From contig NC_013009.1 of the NCBI RefSeq assembly GCF_000022525.1, positions 124,001 through 188,000 on the forward strand: DNA of 64,000 nt. The letters run 5' to 3'. A program made the position numbers and the translations under genes. The stretch's first letter is position 1. Every line of letters starts with the position of its first letter. Below the pieces are notes generated by a model. The model was not told where the DNA came from and did no database searches. It saw only the letters and a program-made list of their open reading frames with translations. The DNA is from Neorickettsia risticii str. Illinois (lineage in GTDB: Bacteria > Pseudomonadota > Alphaproteobacteria > Rickettsiales > Anaplasmataceae). Of the stretch, positions 1-7,861 are shown in pieces.

Positions 1-91
1 TTTGCAACCATTCCGCCGGCTTACAAGGCCTCGAAACAGAGTCCTGGATCTATTTTGCGCTGAGGTTCCCTTAGGTTATTTTTCGGTAAGA

Positions 92-514
92 TTATGGTGT
101 AACCTGCTCTGCGTGAATAACACCTTCTTTGATCATCTCGGAAAGGCGTACATGTGAGGGATTAGTTTTCGCTACAATAAGGAAACCAGCTGTATCCTTG
201 TCTAGTCGGTGCACTATCCCTGGACGAGATGAGTCAAGATTGCTGAGTTGTTCTGTAGGGTAGTGGTGCTCAAGAATGTTGACAAGTGTTTGTTCTTTGT
301 TACCTATTCCAGGATGAACAACGAGGCCAGCAGGCTTATGAATGACGAGTAAGGAATCGTCTTCGTATCTTACATCCAGAGGTTGTACGAATGCGTGTCT
401 GGGTTTTTGTTCTAAAGGTAGGTCAAGCAAGTGGTACTCCTCACCCAATAAAACCTGTTTAGAAGGCTCCAACCGAATCTTTCCGTCAGCTTTAACTCTA
501 CCCACCTTTGTCAC
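92..514 (-). pseudogene. Truncated inverted copy of RluD pseudouridine synthase
   Basis: A 140-residue reading frame in which about 128 residues are identical to residues 57-184 of the intact RluD at 5056-6024. It keeps the catalytic HRLDKDTAG motif but lacks most of the N-terminal S4 RNA-binding domain and the whole C-terminal part of the synthase fold. It ends in ten unrelated residues after the shared sequence stops. I see no Shine-Dalgarno sequence that would make the ATG at 514 a convincing start. A full RluD needs about 300 residues, so this is most likely a non-functional fragment. It could serve as a donor or target for recombination with the intact gene. Confidence 0.85.
115..496 (-). 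repeat. 382-bp inverted repeat, copy A
   Basis: The reverse complement of this stretch matches 5227-5608 inside rluD. I compared the ends and sampled the interior and found no mismatch, and the two translations are identical. Similarity stops abruptly at both ends. The copies are in inverted orientation with about 4.7 kb between them, so recombination between them would invert the intervening DNA. Confidence 0.88.
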
Positions 515-962
515 AACAGAGAGTTTAATTACTGCTCCGCTTTTCTTCCATTGCTGCTGTGCCTACCAATTACCCTACTCCGTTTGATAAAGAAGTTATT
601 CTCCTAAGAACGACAATCTCAATAAATAAGGGCAACACAACGAATGGGCCTGAACTTTGTGGAAATGATCCGAACCAGATAATGGTTCACAGTAAGCTTG
701 AACAGCATTGGCGGTATTTTCGTATATAGCATTTATAATTCACGTTCATTGATTGCAATAAATGTAGCGCTACTTTCTTAATATTAGAATTAATAAATTG
801 AAGCACTTAGGCCTTATCCTGCTTGAGAGTGTGTGAGTTGATTTTTTTCTGAAGCTTAAAATTTTTAATAAAAAACGATATAATCTTAATATGAAATTCA
901 TGATGGACACACCAAGCCCTTCATCAGAACAGCATCCTTTTAGGTAGCAATCTAAGAACACT
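515..962. other. Intergenic region, no gene recognised
   Basis: About 450 bases between the rluD fragment and the small membrane-protein gene. Reading all frames gives only short, unconvincing ORFs. I see no tRNA-like cloverleaf, no good terminator and no strong promoter. It may hold the control region of the gene at 963 and decayed sequence. Confidence 0.4.
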
Positions 963-1529
963 ATGTTTATATCTCGCATATTTTCCAGGCGGAGAGTTTT
1001 ATGCATTTTTGCACTCTTTGTATTACTGTTTGCCTCTGTTGTACTAATATGGAACCTGCTTTTACTACATAGTGCGAAAACTTCTCCTTATAGCAAGGTA
1101 GTTTGGGTGTTGAATACCTTTGCTGCATTGTTCACATTTCTTTTTTTCCTATGCTGTACTGCAAATGAAATTGCTGCATGCACCGGATGGCAAAGAAAAA
1201 AGATAACACCGAGAGCCCTAGACCTTAAAGGAATTGTCTCCAGGCAGCATGTTTTTACACCGGAAAGTCCAGAAATACACAAGATTTCTATATGTGGATC
1301 AAAAAAACAGCTAGAGATGCTAAGTGAAATTGTTGAGCAGGCACTCACAACTGGAATGCAGGAACTTCAAAATAAGGAACCATCACAAACAAACTCTCTT
1401 GATTATGTAGCACCTGATACACCATTTTCCGCTCCCAGAGATTCAATGGCATCAAGCATAATACAGGAACTTCAAAGTGACACACCCCTAATACAACTTT
1501 CTGGACACGTACCCTCAGACCGTCATTAG
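963..1529 (+). CDS. Hypothetical membrane protein with two N-terminal helices
   Basis: A 188-residue protein that I do not recognise. Residues about 12-34 and 46-68 form two hydrophobic segments separated by a short loop, and the remaining 115 residues are polar and probably disordered or extramembrane. This layout (two helices, then a long polar tail) matches the proteins at 4315-5040 and 6441-7052, but I see no clear residue-level similarity and it lacks their VRLCxQIAAGxS loop motif. There is no obvious Shine-Dalgarno before the ATG. The same frame stays fairly open past its TAG stop, see 1530-1715. Function unknown; a surface or vacuole-membrane protein is only a guess. Confidence 0.5.
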   Translation: MFISRIFSRRRVLCIFALFVLLFASVVLIWNLLLLHSAKTSPYSKVVWVLNTFAALFTFLFFLCCTANEIAACTGWQRKKITPRALDLKGIVSRQHVFTPESPEIHKISICGSKKQLEMLSEIVEQALTTGMQELQNKEPSQTNSLDYVAPDTPFSAPRDSMASSIIQELQSDTPLIQLSGHVPSDRH

Positions 1530-1715
1530 ATCTATGCACCTTCCGACACACCAACATTACAAACTGGCACATATGAAGTATATCTCTGCTCTGGCCTCTA
1601 GATAGAAAAATATGGCTATACCGCACAAAAAACGGGCAATGAGAACGCCTGTGTTAACTCACTCACTTATACAAAAGTAACGCTACCTACTTCTGAAAAC
1701 GCACAAAACCACTAA
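1530..1715 (+). pseudogene. Possible decayed C-terminal extension of the preceding gene
   Basis: In the same frame as the gene at 963-1529, translation past its TAG would give 23 residues, another TAG at 1599, then 37 residues to a TAA at 1713. The composition (Thr/Ser/Pro-rich) resembles the tail just before the stop. This may be a tail shortened by nonsense mutation, or chance; the stretch is short. Confidence 0.25.
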
Positions 1716-1805
1716 TCCACAGGCACAAGCCACTATTCAAACATGCGATCACGAACTAACACGGATACAGTTCCCGATGAACCGATAGCAAGTGCGTCAC
1801 ACATC

Positions 1806-2699
1806 TCACTGTTTATACAACGAGATAACTTCTGAAAGCATCGCAAGAGACTCCCTATGAGACCTCTGAAAGGCATTTCTACCTATTATGGATCCGTTGC
1901 CGCCACCCTTCTTGATTGCTCTAACCTCTTCATAGAGCGCAGGCAAATCCTTATTTTGCCCACCAGAAAATAACACCAACCTCTTACCAGTAAAGCAGGA
2001 CCTAACTATCACCTTCACTCTTTCCGAAAGCTCCTCCGTTGAGGAAAGACTACTCTTTTTGTTGGCAAGGTTGGAGGTAGGCAATTTCACCTTGACAATG
2101 TCAGCGCCAAGAAGACATGCCATATGCGCTGCATACGAAACGACATCCAACGCGGTTTCGTCCTTAGCAGAGAGCTCACCACCACGTGGATAGGACCACA
2201 CCACAACAACAAGACCAAGAGCCTTAGCTTGCGCTACAACTTTTGCAGCCTCAGTAAGCATCGAACAATAACTTTCAGAGCCAGGATAAATAGTCAGCCC
2301 TATACCAACGCAACCTAACCTGATAGCGTCTTCCGGCGTACTGATAAAAGCCTGGTTAGGCGAACAACTCTTCGGAAAAAGCTTGCTAGCGCTATTAAGC
2401 TTTAAAATCAGCGGTACACGGTTGGGATATTTATGTGCTACATCCTGCAGCATCGAGAGTGGAGCTGCATACGCACTCAAGCCAGCATCGATTGCCAACT
2501 TAATATGATACTCAGGATCATAAGCCAAGGGGTTATTGTAAAAACTCTCATCCGGGCCGTGCTCAAATCCCTGATCTACAGGCAGAATTAACAACCTTCC
2601 CGTACCACCAAGATGACCATGTTCCAATACCCTTGCAAGGTTTGTTCTAGAACCAGGAGAGTTATGAGAATACGCTGATAATATCTTATCGAGACTCAT
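1806..2699 (-). CDS. Fructose-bisphosphate aldolase class I, DhnA type
   Basis: A 297-residue enzyme predicted to cleave fructose 1,6-bisphosphate to dihydroxyacetone phosphate and glyceraldehyde 3-phosphate, or run the reverse in gluconeogenesis. The N-terminal half has LPVDQGFEHGP, typical of the DhnA/archaeal-type class I aldolases. The stretch GADIVKVKLPTS near residue 205 carries the Schiff-base lysine region, and SGGQNKD plus GRNAFQR near the C-terminus form the phosphate-binding end of the barrel. Length is normal for the family. The gene is monocistronic and convergent with the upstream small membrane-protein gene. Anaplasmataceae lack a full glycolysis from glucose, so a role in gluconeogenesis or pentose supply is likely. 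Confidence 0.9.
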   Translation of the reverse strand: MSLDKILSAYSHNSPGSRTNLARVLEHGHLGGTGRLLILPVDQGFEHGPDESFYNNPLAYDPEYHIKLAIDAGLSAYAAPLSMLQDVAHKYPNRVPLILKLNSASKLFPKSCSPNQAFISTPEDAIRLGCVGIGLTIYPGSESYCSMLTEAAKVVAQAKALGLVVVVWSYPRGGELSAKDETALDVVSYAAHMACLLGADIVKVKLPTSNLANKKSSLSSTEELSERVKVIVRSCFTGKRLVLFSGGQNKDLPALYEEVRAIKKGGGNGSIIGRNAFQRSHRESLAMLSEVISLYKQ

Positions 2700-3102
2700 T
2701 CATAAAACCTACTTCAACCCTGGGATTGTAGAAATTTATCTCGGGAAAATCAACTCTACACCGCACGGAGCATCTGCAAATAAAAATAAAGCAAGTGCCT
2801 TTTTCGGTACTGACATTGTAATAAGAAGAACTATGAGACCTATATTAAAATCACATTTCATCTGAAAACCACAGATATTGAAGGCTGGAAGCACGAGCTA
2901 CTCAACCTCGTTATTTGGATTTGCTACAATCATGGTGTCAGAAAGAAAGTTCCCAAATTGCAACTGCACAACAAATTGGAACTCCCCAAGTAACCTTTTT
3001 TCAAAGTAAGATTGTTATTACTGAACAGGCATTTGAAATTTTCTTCGGTGGGTGCTGTGCTATCCTGGAACTTTTCACAAAAAAAGTGCGGCAACCTGAC
3101 TA
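2700..3102. other. Divergent intergenic region between aldolase and xerD
   Basis: About 400 bases separating the aldolase start from the xerD promoter. Overlapping open frames exist on both strands, but they resemble no family I know and one runs into xerD. I see no RNA gene. Confidence 0.35.
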
Positions 3103-3108
3103 TATAAT
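3103..3108 (+). promoter_or_regulatory. Candidate -10 box for xerD
   Basis: A perfect TATAAT lies 18 bases upstream of the xerD ATG, which would give a very short leader. No good -35 hexamer lies at 16-18 bases, so this is only a candidate. Confidence 0.35.
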
Positions 3109-3126
3109 TCACTGCGGGATTGGTGT

Positions 3127-4032
3127 ATGCAAGCAAGTGATTGCAAATATGTGGAACAGTTTCTGGAGAAGATCCTGGTTGAGAGAAATGCCACACTTAA
3201 CACGATCAGCAGCTACCGGACCGATCTCAGATTATTGGGCGCCTTTCTCAAAAAAAAAGGTCTAAAAGATGCATCTAAAGAGGATTTGTATGGATACATC
3301 GCCGACTTGCGAGCTCAACAACTCTCCAACGCAACGATACGAAGAAAAACAGCGACTTTTAGGCAATTTTTCTCATTTCTGTACTCCGAAAAAATCTCCA
3401 GCGGCAATCCAGCTCAAACTCTTGAGCTTCCCAAAAAGACATTAGTACTTCCTAGGTACCTAACCAAAGAAGAAGTTTTGTCCTTACTTACCTTTCTAGA
3501 AACAGGGCAGCCTGCAACCCTACGATTGTATGCAATCCTGGAGATTTTATATTCCTCTGGTATGCGGGTTTCCGAACTTATAAACATGAAAATTTCCGAC
3601 ATACGACCACTTCTTAATGGGCAGCAGCATATCATCATCGTTGGGAAGGGTAGAAAGGAGAGGATATTGCCATTCTCTAAAAAAGCAATACAAGTGCTCA
3701 AGCTATATCTAACTTCCTATCAAAGCAATTCCCCTTGGCTTTTTCCGGGTGCAGGAAGAAAAGATAGACCAATGTCAAGACAAAGACTAGGACAGCTACT
3801 GAAAGAGCTTGCGTTAAAGTGTAGCATTGATCCCAAACGAATCTCTCCACATGTCATTCGCCACTCCTTTGCAACACACCTGCTAGATAATGGAATGGAC
3901 ATCAAGGTCGTGCAAGATTTACTAGGACATGCGCAGATTACAACCACCCAAATTTATACTCATATTTCACAAAACAAGCTTCACAAGGAAATCGAAGCTA
4001 AGCATCCACTCTCCTCAAAAAAAATCGGATAA
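3127..4032 (+). CDS. xerD: Tyrosine site-specific recombinase XerD
   Basis: A 301-residue tyrosine recombinase, the size of XerC/XerD proteins that resolve chromosome dimers at dif near the terminus. An N-terminal SAM-like core-binding domain covers roughly residues 5-90 and the catalytic domain residues 108-290. The catalytic set is complete: Arg147 (GMRVSEL), Lys174 (GKGRKER), His242 and Arg245 (HVIRHS), His268 (LGHAQ) and the nucleophile Tyr277 (QIYTH). The wording of these motifs fits XerD better than XerC. It is not next to a visible integron or island boundary. It lies directly upstream of the duplicated membrane-protein/rluD locus, but nothing in the sequence shows that it acts there. 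Confidence 0.9.
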   Translation: MQASDCKYVEQFLEKILVERNATLNTISSYRTDLRLLGAFLKKKGLKDASKEDLYGYIADLRAQQLSNATIRRKTATFRQFFSFLYSEKISSGNPAQTLELPKKTLVLPRYLTKEEVLSLLTFLETGQPATLRLYAILEILYSSGMRVSELINMKISDIRPLLNGQQHIIIVGKGRKERILPFSKKAIQVLKLYLTSYQSNSPWLFPGAGRKDRPMSRQRLGQLLKELALKCSIDPKRISPHVIRHSFATHLLDNGMDIKVVQDLLGHAQITTTQIYTHISQNKLHKEIEAKHPLSSKKIG

Positions 4033-4136
4033 ACACCTTTTTAGGTCGAAACAGGCACATTAACTGATCAATGCATTCGCACCAGTAACTAACACAGCGT
4101 TGAATCAGAATAGTTCATGCTTGAATTTAGATATTC

Positions 4137-4164
4137 TCGAATATCCATAAAATAGGACTAAAAC
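4137..4164 (+). promoter_or_regulatory. Candidate promoter of first two-helix protein gene
   Basis: TCGAAT (4137-4142), a 16-base spacer and TAAAAC (4159-4164). It aligns with the better promoter at 6276-6304 in the second copy of the duplicated unit, and the flanking bases (gcacattaactNatNaat, and gtgcacgt downstream) are also shared. The predicted leader is about 145 bases. Confidence 0.4.
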
Positions 4165-4314
4165 ATGCGCGATGGTGCATGTGCACGTCCTGTTTGTATG
4201 TCTCTGCACCCGTTTTTGTTTGAGTTTGTTGTTGTGCTTGCTGCCTAAGCTGTCTTTTTACGCCCTCGTAAGCAGTAAAGGTGTGCTGGTTTGTTTATTT
4301 CGGAGGTAAAAATA

Positions 4315-5040
4315 ATGTCTGATTGTGTTTCTTTGCGTAGCCGTGGTCTAAAGGGTAAGCCGGAGATTTTGTTTTTTATAGCACATACTGTGCTTGGATT
4401 GGCCTTAGCCTCGTTAACCGTTACATTCTGTGCAGTGCGTTTGTGCAAGCAGATCGCTGCAGGGAAGTCTTTAAAGAGTCTTGCAGCAAACATTGCTCTA
4501 ATCGGAGTAAGTGGTGCATTTCTTTTGTCACTGCTTTTATACACCGCCCTTTCTGCAGGACATGCGGTAGAGTCTAAAGGTACTGCTCCATCTGATGTAG
4601 GAAATGAAACAGTTGAGCGAGAAGTTGAAGCTGGGTCCGCAGGCTTAACGTGTGTCGTGGACGCTGCTGCTCATTTTGTTGCTCCATCTGATTCTGATGT
4701 AAGAGATGAAACAGTTGAGCGAGAAGTTGAAGCTGGGTCCGCAGGCTTAACGTGTGTCGTGGATGCTGCTCCATCTGCTGAGGAAAGCGATGCGCAACCA
4801 CAGGAGAGTGGATTGCCTGAAGATAATGATACAGAAGTGCATTCGGAAGGCGATGACGCAGTCGTGCAAAGGAATGTGAATCATCTAGAAACTTCGCAAG
4901 GTTCTCCTTCTTCAGCCCTATTTAACAATGGAAACAGTGGCTTAGATTCTCAGAATTTTGGTGGAGATCTCAGCACTTCTCCTGTTTTTCAAGAAGTGAA
5001 ATCAGAGCCACTTTCAAATTCTGAAACCCTAGGACGTTAG
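4315..5040 (+). CDS. Two-helix membrane protein with acidic repeat tail (copy 1)
   Basis: A 241-residue protein of unknown function. I chose the ATG at 4315 because GGAGG at 4302-4306 sits eight bases before it; an ATG 24 bases upstream lacks this. Hydrophobic segments at about residues 18-41 and 58-80 flank a basic loop, VRLCKQIAAGKS, that is nearly identical to the loop of the protein at 6441-7052. The rest is a long acidic tail rich in Glu, Asp, Ser and Val with two near-perfect ~30-residue repeats. It is followed after 15 bases by rluD. The conserved membrane part, divergent tail and repeats resemble variable host-interaction proteins, but no function is shown. Confidence 0.75.
   Translation: MSDCVSLRSRGLKGKPEILFFIAHTVLGLALASLTVTFCAVRLCKQIAAGKSLKSLAANIALIGVSGAFLLSLLLYTALSAGHAVESKGTAPSDVGNETVEREVEAGSAGLTCVVDAAAHFVAPSDSDVRDETVEREVEAGSAGLTCVVDAAPSAEESDAQPQESGLPEDNDTEVHSEGDDAVVQRNVNHLETSQGSPSSALFNNGNSGLDSQNFGGDLSTSPVFQEVKSEPLSNSETLGR
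4604..4763 (+). repeat. Tandem repeat in the tail of the copy-1 protein
   Basis: A 58-base block at 4604-4661 recurs identically at 4706-4763 (spacing 102). The core encodes ETVEREVEAGSAGLTCVVDA. A shorter element, tgctccatct, starts at 4584, 4680 and 4767, so the full period is near 90-100 bases with a 6-base insertion in one unit. Such tracts expand and contract by slippage. Confidence 0.9.
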
Positions 5041-5055
5041 TTATCTTGTTAGAGT

Positions 5056-6024
5056 GTGTCTTTTAGGTTAGCCTTCGTGGAGAACACAACCCCACAAAGG
5101 TGTTTTGCTTTGTACAGATGTATCGTAGCTGAGTGTGATGTAGGGAATCGTTTAGACGTTTTCCTGCATCGTTATTTACCCTTTTTTTCTCGTACCTTTA
5201 TTAAGCACTGCATAAAAGGTGGCAGGGTTAAAGCTGACGGAAAGATTCGGTTGGAGCCTTCTAAACAGGTTTTATTGGGTGAGGAGTACCACTTGCTTGA
5301 CCTACCTTTAGAACAAAAACCCAGACACGCATTCGTACAACCTCTGGATGTAAGATACGAAGACGATTCCTTACTCGTCATTCATAAGCCTGCTGGCCTC
5401 GTTGTTCATCCTGGAATAGGTAACAAAGAACAAACACTTGTCAACATTCTTGAGCACCACTACCCTACAGAACAACTCAGCAATCTTGACTCATCTCGTC
5501 CAGGGATAGTGCACCGACTAGACAAGGATACAGCTGGTTTCCTTATTGTAGCGAAAACTAATCCCTCACATGTACGCCTTTCCGAGATGATCAAAGAAGG
5601 TGTTATTCGGCGTGAGTATCTTGCACTTGTCCATTCCGTTCCAGCATCCTTGCGTGGAGAGATAAAGAAATCAATAAAAAGGGGACAGAGAAAAATGATG
5701 ATAGGCAAGTGTAGCGGAAAACCTGCCTTGACTTACTACAACGTCCTTGCACGTACGGTTGACAGAAAATATAGTCTTGTTCATTGCAAGTTGGGAAGCG
5801 GAAGAACGCATCAAATCAGGTTACATATGAAATCCATAGGTTGCCCCGTTGTGGGGGACAAGTTGTATGGACTCAAGAGAGACGCTGATCTTTGTGCCGC
5901 ACACCATGCCTTATGGGCTTATTCTCTTCAATTTAGGCACCCGTTTACCGATAAGAATATGGCCTTTTACATTGAGCCAGCTAGTATAATTCAGCCCTTT
6001 TTAGAAAAAATTCCTATCAGCTGA
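5056..6024 (+). CDS. rluD: Ribosomal large subunit pseudouridine synthase RluD
   Basis: RluD-family enzyme predicted to convert uridines of 23S rRNA helix 69 (positions 1911/1915/1917 in E. coli) to pseudouridine. An N-terminal S4-like RNA-binding segment (NRLDVFLHR through GGRVKADGK) leads into the synthase domain, with the catalytic aspartate (Asp156 in this count) in HRLDKDTAG at 153-161 and the GRTHQIRLHM motif further on. At 322 residues it is full length. The start is uncertain: GTG at 5056 is used here, but GTG at 5077 is possible. It lies 15 bases after the copy-1 membrane-protein gene and may be co-transcribed with it. Parts of this gene are copied at 115-496 and 7041-7197. Confidence 0.92.
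   Translation: MSFRLAFVENTTPQRCFALYRCIVAECDVGNRLDVFLHRYLPFFSRTFIKHCIKGGRVKADGKIRLEPSKQVLLGEEYHLLDLPLEQKPRHAFVQPLDVRYEDDSLLVIHKPAGLVVHPGIGNKEQTLVNILEHHYPTEQLSNLDSSRPGIVHRLDKDTAGFLIVAKTNPSHVRLSEMIKEGVIRREYLALVHSVPASLRGEIKKSIKRGQRKMMIGKCSGKPALTYYNVLARTVDRKYSLVHCKLGSGRTHQIRLHMKSIGCPVVGDKLYGLKRDADLCAAHHALWAYSLQFRHPFTDKNMAFYIEPASIIQPFLEKIPIS
5227..5608 (+). repeat. 382-bp inverted repeat, copy B (inside rluD)
   Basis: This internal stretch of rluD is the direct-strand partner of the inverted copy at 115-496. No mismatch was found where I compared them. It covers the end of the S4 domain and the catalytic motif. Confidence 0.88.
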
Positions 6025-6275
6025 AGTTTACCCGTGGCACTTCTAGAAGACAGAGGAACTACATGACCAGAGTAATCCCAAAGTATATTGGAAGCAGCAT
6101 GAATTCCGTAATGATCCAGTGTTCTATCCTGATTAGGACTAGGGTTGCTTAGTTCAATCCCGCCCATTCACATTAGAAACAGAGGCGGAAATACGCACAT
6201 TAACTCATTAATATATTTACGTCAGGGATCAACACACCATTAGACGAGATTGTTCATACTCGAATCATAATATCC
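6025..6275. other. Intergenic spacer opening the second duplicated unit
   Basis: The first 150 bases after rluD show nothing recognisable. From about 6197 the sequence begins to resemble the region at about 4056, including a shared gcacattaact block, which marks the left edge of the second copy of the duplicated unit. No gene or RNA seen. Confidence 0.4.
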
Positions 6276-6304
6276 TTGAATGTCTGTTCAGATAATGCTA
6301 TAAC
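6276..6304 (+). promoter_or_regulatory. Promoter of second two-helix protein gene
   Basis: TTGAAT (6276-6281), a 17-base spacer and TATAAC (6299-6304), a good sigma-70 match. The leader to the chosen ATG would be about 130 bases. It corresponds to the weaker candidate at 4137-4164. Confidence 0.55.
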
Positions 6305-6440
6305 ACCCCTAGTGATACACGTGCACGTTGTGTTTTTCGTCGTTGTGTTGTCTTTTTTTGTTGAACTGTTTTTACGTCCTGAGCCGTGCCTTGCATGGTG
6401 GGGGATTGAAATCTATTATTTTTTTTAGGAGATGATGGGT

Positions 6441-7052
6441 ATGCCAGATCAAAATCATGGGGTTCCTATAGCGAGTCCTGTTACACGAACCAAGGGAAAG
6501 TTTCGTTCTTCTATAACGCTTTCCATGTTTGCTTTCTTTTCAGTCGTCGCGTTACTATGTACTGCGTTCTTTGTGGTGCGTTTGTGCAGACAGATTGCTG
6601 CCGGAGAGTCTAAAGGGGATCTTACAGTGAATAGTGCTATGCTTGCATTGTTCGGTGTGGTTGCAGTATTTCTAATTGCGGCCACAGTGTACTCAGCAGT
6701 ACGTTCCGCAAGATCTAAAAGTGCAGGTGAAGGCCTAGGTCCTCTTCTTTCATACGAACCTACTACGGAAAGTGGTGCAGAAGCAGGGGGTGCGCGATCG
6801 CCTGCTGGAGATACTAACTCAGGGGTACCTCAAGGAGCCAATAGAAGCCTCGAACCAGGGAATGTGGATCATACTGGAGAACCTGGGCTTTTGCCAGGAG
6901 GTGCTTTTTCTTCAGGGCCATTGGGTGGTAGAAGCGGTGTCTTAGGTGGTCAGGATTTTCAGGCAAGTGAGACTCCTCCTCGTTTTCGAACAACGGGAGT
7001 GGTACCACCCACAGGTGTTCAAACCGGAGAACCTGAGCTACTTTTAGGTTAG
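6441..7052 (+). CDS. Two-helix membrane protein with Gly/Pro-rich tail (copy 2)
   Basis: A 203-residue paralogue of the protein at 4315-5040. The ATG at 6441 is chosen because AGGAG at 6427-6431 lies nine bases before it, whereas the in-frame ATGs at 6432 and 6435 are too close. Hydrophobic segments at about 25-46 and 63-85 enclose VRLCRQIAAGES, matching VRLCKQIAAGKS in the other copy. The tail is unrelated in composition: Gly, Pro and Ser-rich with no long repeat and far less acidic. Its last codons overlap the duplicated rluD 5' end. Function unknown; conserved anchor plus diversified tail suggests selection on the tail. Confidence 0.72.
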   Translation: MPDQNHGVPIASPVTRTKGKFRSSITLSMFAFFSVVALLCTAFFVVRLCRQIAAGESKGDLTVNSAMLALFGVVAVFLIAATVYSAVRSARSKSAGEGLGPLLSYEPTTESGAEAGGARSPAGDTNSGVPQGANRSLEPGNVDHTGEPGLLPGGAFSSGPLGGRSGVLGGQDFQASETPPRFRTTGVVPPTGVQTGEPELLLG

Positions 7053-7197
7053 CCTTCGTGGGAAACACAACCCCACAAAGGTGTCTTGCTTTGTACAGAT
7101 GTATCGTACCTGGGTGCGATGTGGGGAATCGTTTGGACGTTTTCCCGCATCGTTGTTTGCCCTATTTTTCTCGTAGCTTTGTTAAGCGCTGCATAAA
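7041..7197 (+). pseudogene. Duplicated 5' end of rluD
   Basis: About 156 bases match 5061-5216 with roughly 15 substitutions (about 90% identity) and no obvious frameshift. The matching protein (NTTPQRC through FVKRCIK) is the RluD N-terminus. Similarity stops at gcataaa and the frame then runs into about 40 unrelated residues, ending at 7315. Without a synthase domain this cannot be an active RluD. Together with 115-496 it accounts for the first ~550 bases of a second rluD. Confidence 0.85.
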
Positions 7198-7674
7198 GTT
7201 TATTTGCTGGATGCTTTTCCTGTTTTATTTGCGACAGGATTTTAGGTTACATATAACTGTGCATTGTGCTTTATCCTATACAAGAATGCATATTCAGTCA
7301 TTCGAAAAGATATAAATTAAATTACACTAAGCCCAGTCCGTACAGTTTTTCATTTAGGTTTATTGTTGGTAGGTGAAATACGTTAGCAGTTTGATCACCG
7401 TAAGTGGTATTTGTGGTCCAGGAACATTTGATAATCTAAGTTGCGGTAATAGATAAATCGTTCAAGGGAAAAGTATTTTTTTGCTCATGTGATATTGTCA
7501 AGACCAATGCACTAGCGCCGACTACCTCTTTAGAGACACGGCACTTTGAAGCATGAGGGAGCAATTTTTCACTCTTTTTACCGATAGAATGATAGATGTG
7601 GATGTCTCCTGGATTCCCATTTTTTACTGTACAGAGGAGAGTTGTTAGAAAATTTCATGGATCTAGTCCAAGGT
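7198..7674. other. Intergenic region before tRNA-Cys
   Basis: Nearly 480 bases with no convincing reading frame beyond the run-on of the rluD fragment. No RNA gene or repeat noticed. Confidence 0.4.
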
Positions 7675-7702
7675 GGATAGTCTCGTCGTATTGTTGTAGA
7701 AT
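7675..7702 (+). promoter_or_regulatory. Candidate promoter of tRNA-Cys
   Basis: TGGATA (7675-7680), a 16-base spacer and TAGAAT (7697-7702). The -10 box ends 13 bases before the mature tRNA 5' end, a position matching the promoters of the tRNA-Leu and tRNA-Phe genes in this window. Confidence 0.4.
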
Positions 7703-7715
7703 GGGTGAGTGTTGA

Positions 7716-7786
7716 GGCTGGATGGCAGATTGGTTATGCGGAGGACTGCAAATCCTTTTAGGTCGGTTCGATTCCGGCTCCGGCCT
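7716..7786 (+). tRNA. tRNA-Cys (GCA)
   Basis: A 71-base cloverleaf: acceptor GGCTGGA pairs with TCCGGCC with one G-U, the anticodon loop CTGCAAA gives GCA, and the T loop is TTCGATT. The discriminator base is U, as expected for cysteine tRNA. CCA is not encoded. Confidence 0.93.
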
Positions 7787-7861
7787 TTTTCGTTGTGTTT
7801 AGCACTTCCGTAGTTGTTTCTTGTCGGGCCTCTTTTTGTAGCCCCTTTTTGGTTTTTTGGT

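Noticed and set aside
1-63. Possible C-terminal end of a gene running in from the left (20 codons then TGA)
   Set aside because: Too short to tell from chance and not similar to a family I know.
2915-3265. 116-codon plus-strand frame before xerD
   Set aside because: It overlaps the xerD start by 139 bases in another frame, has no ribosome-binding site and no recognisable similarity. xerD is clearly real.
3127-7197. xerD beside repeats as part of an integron or mobile island
   Set aside because: No attC sites, cassettes, integrase-type flanking repeats or mobility genes. The recombinase reads as housekeeping XerD.
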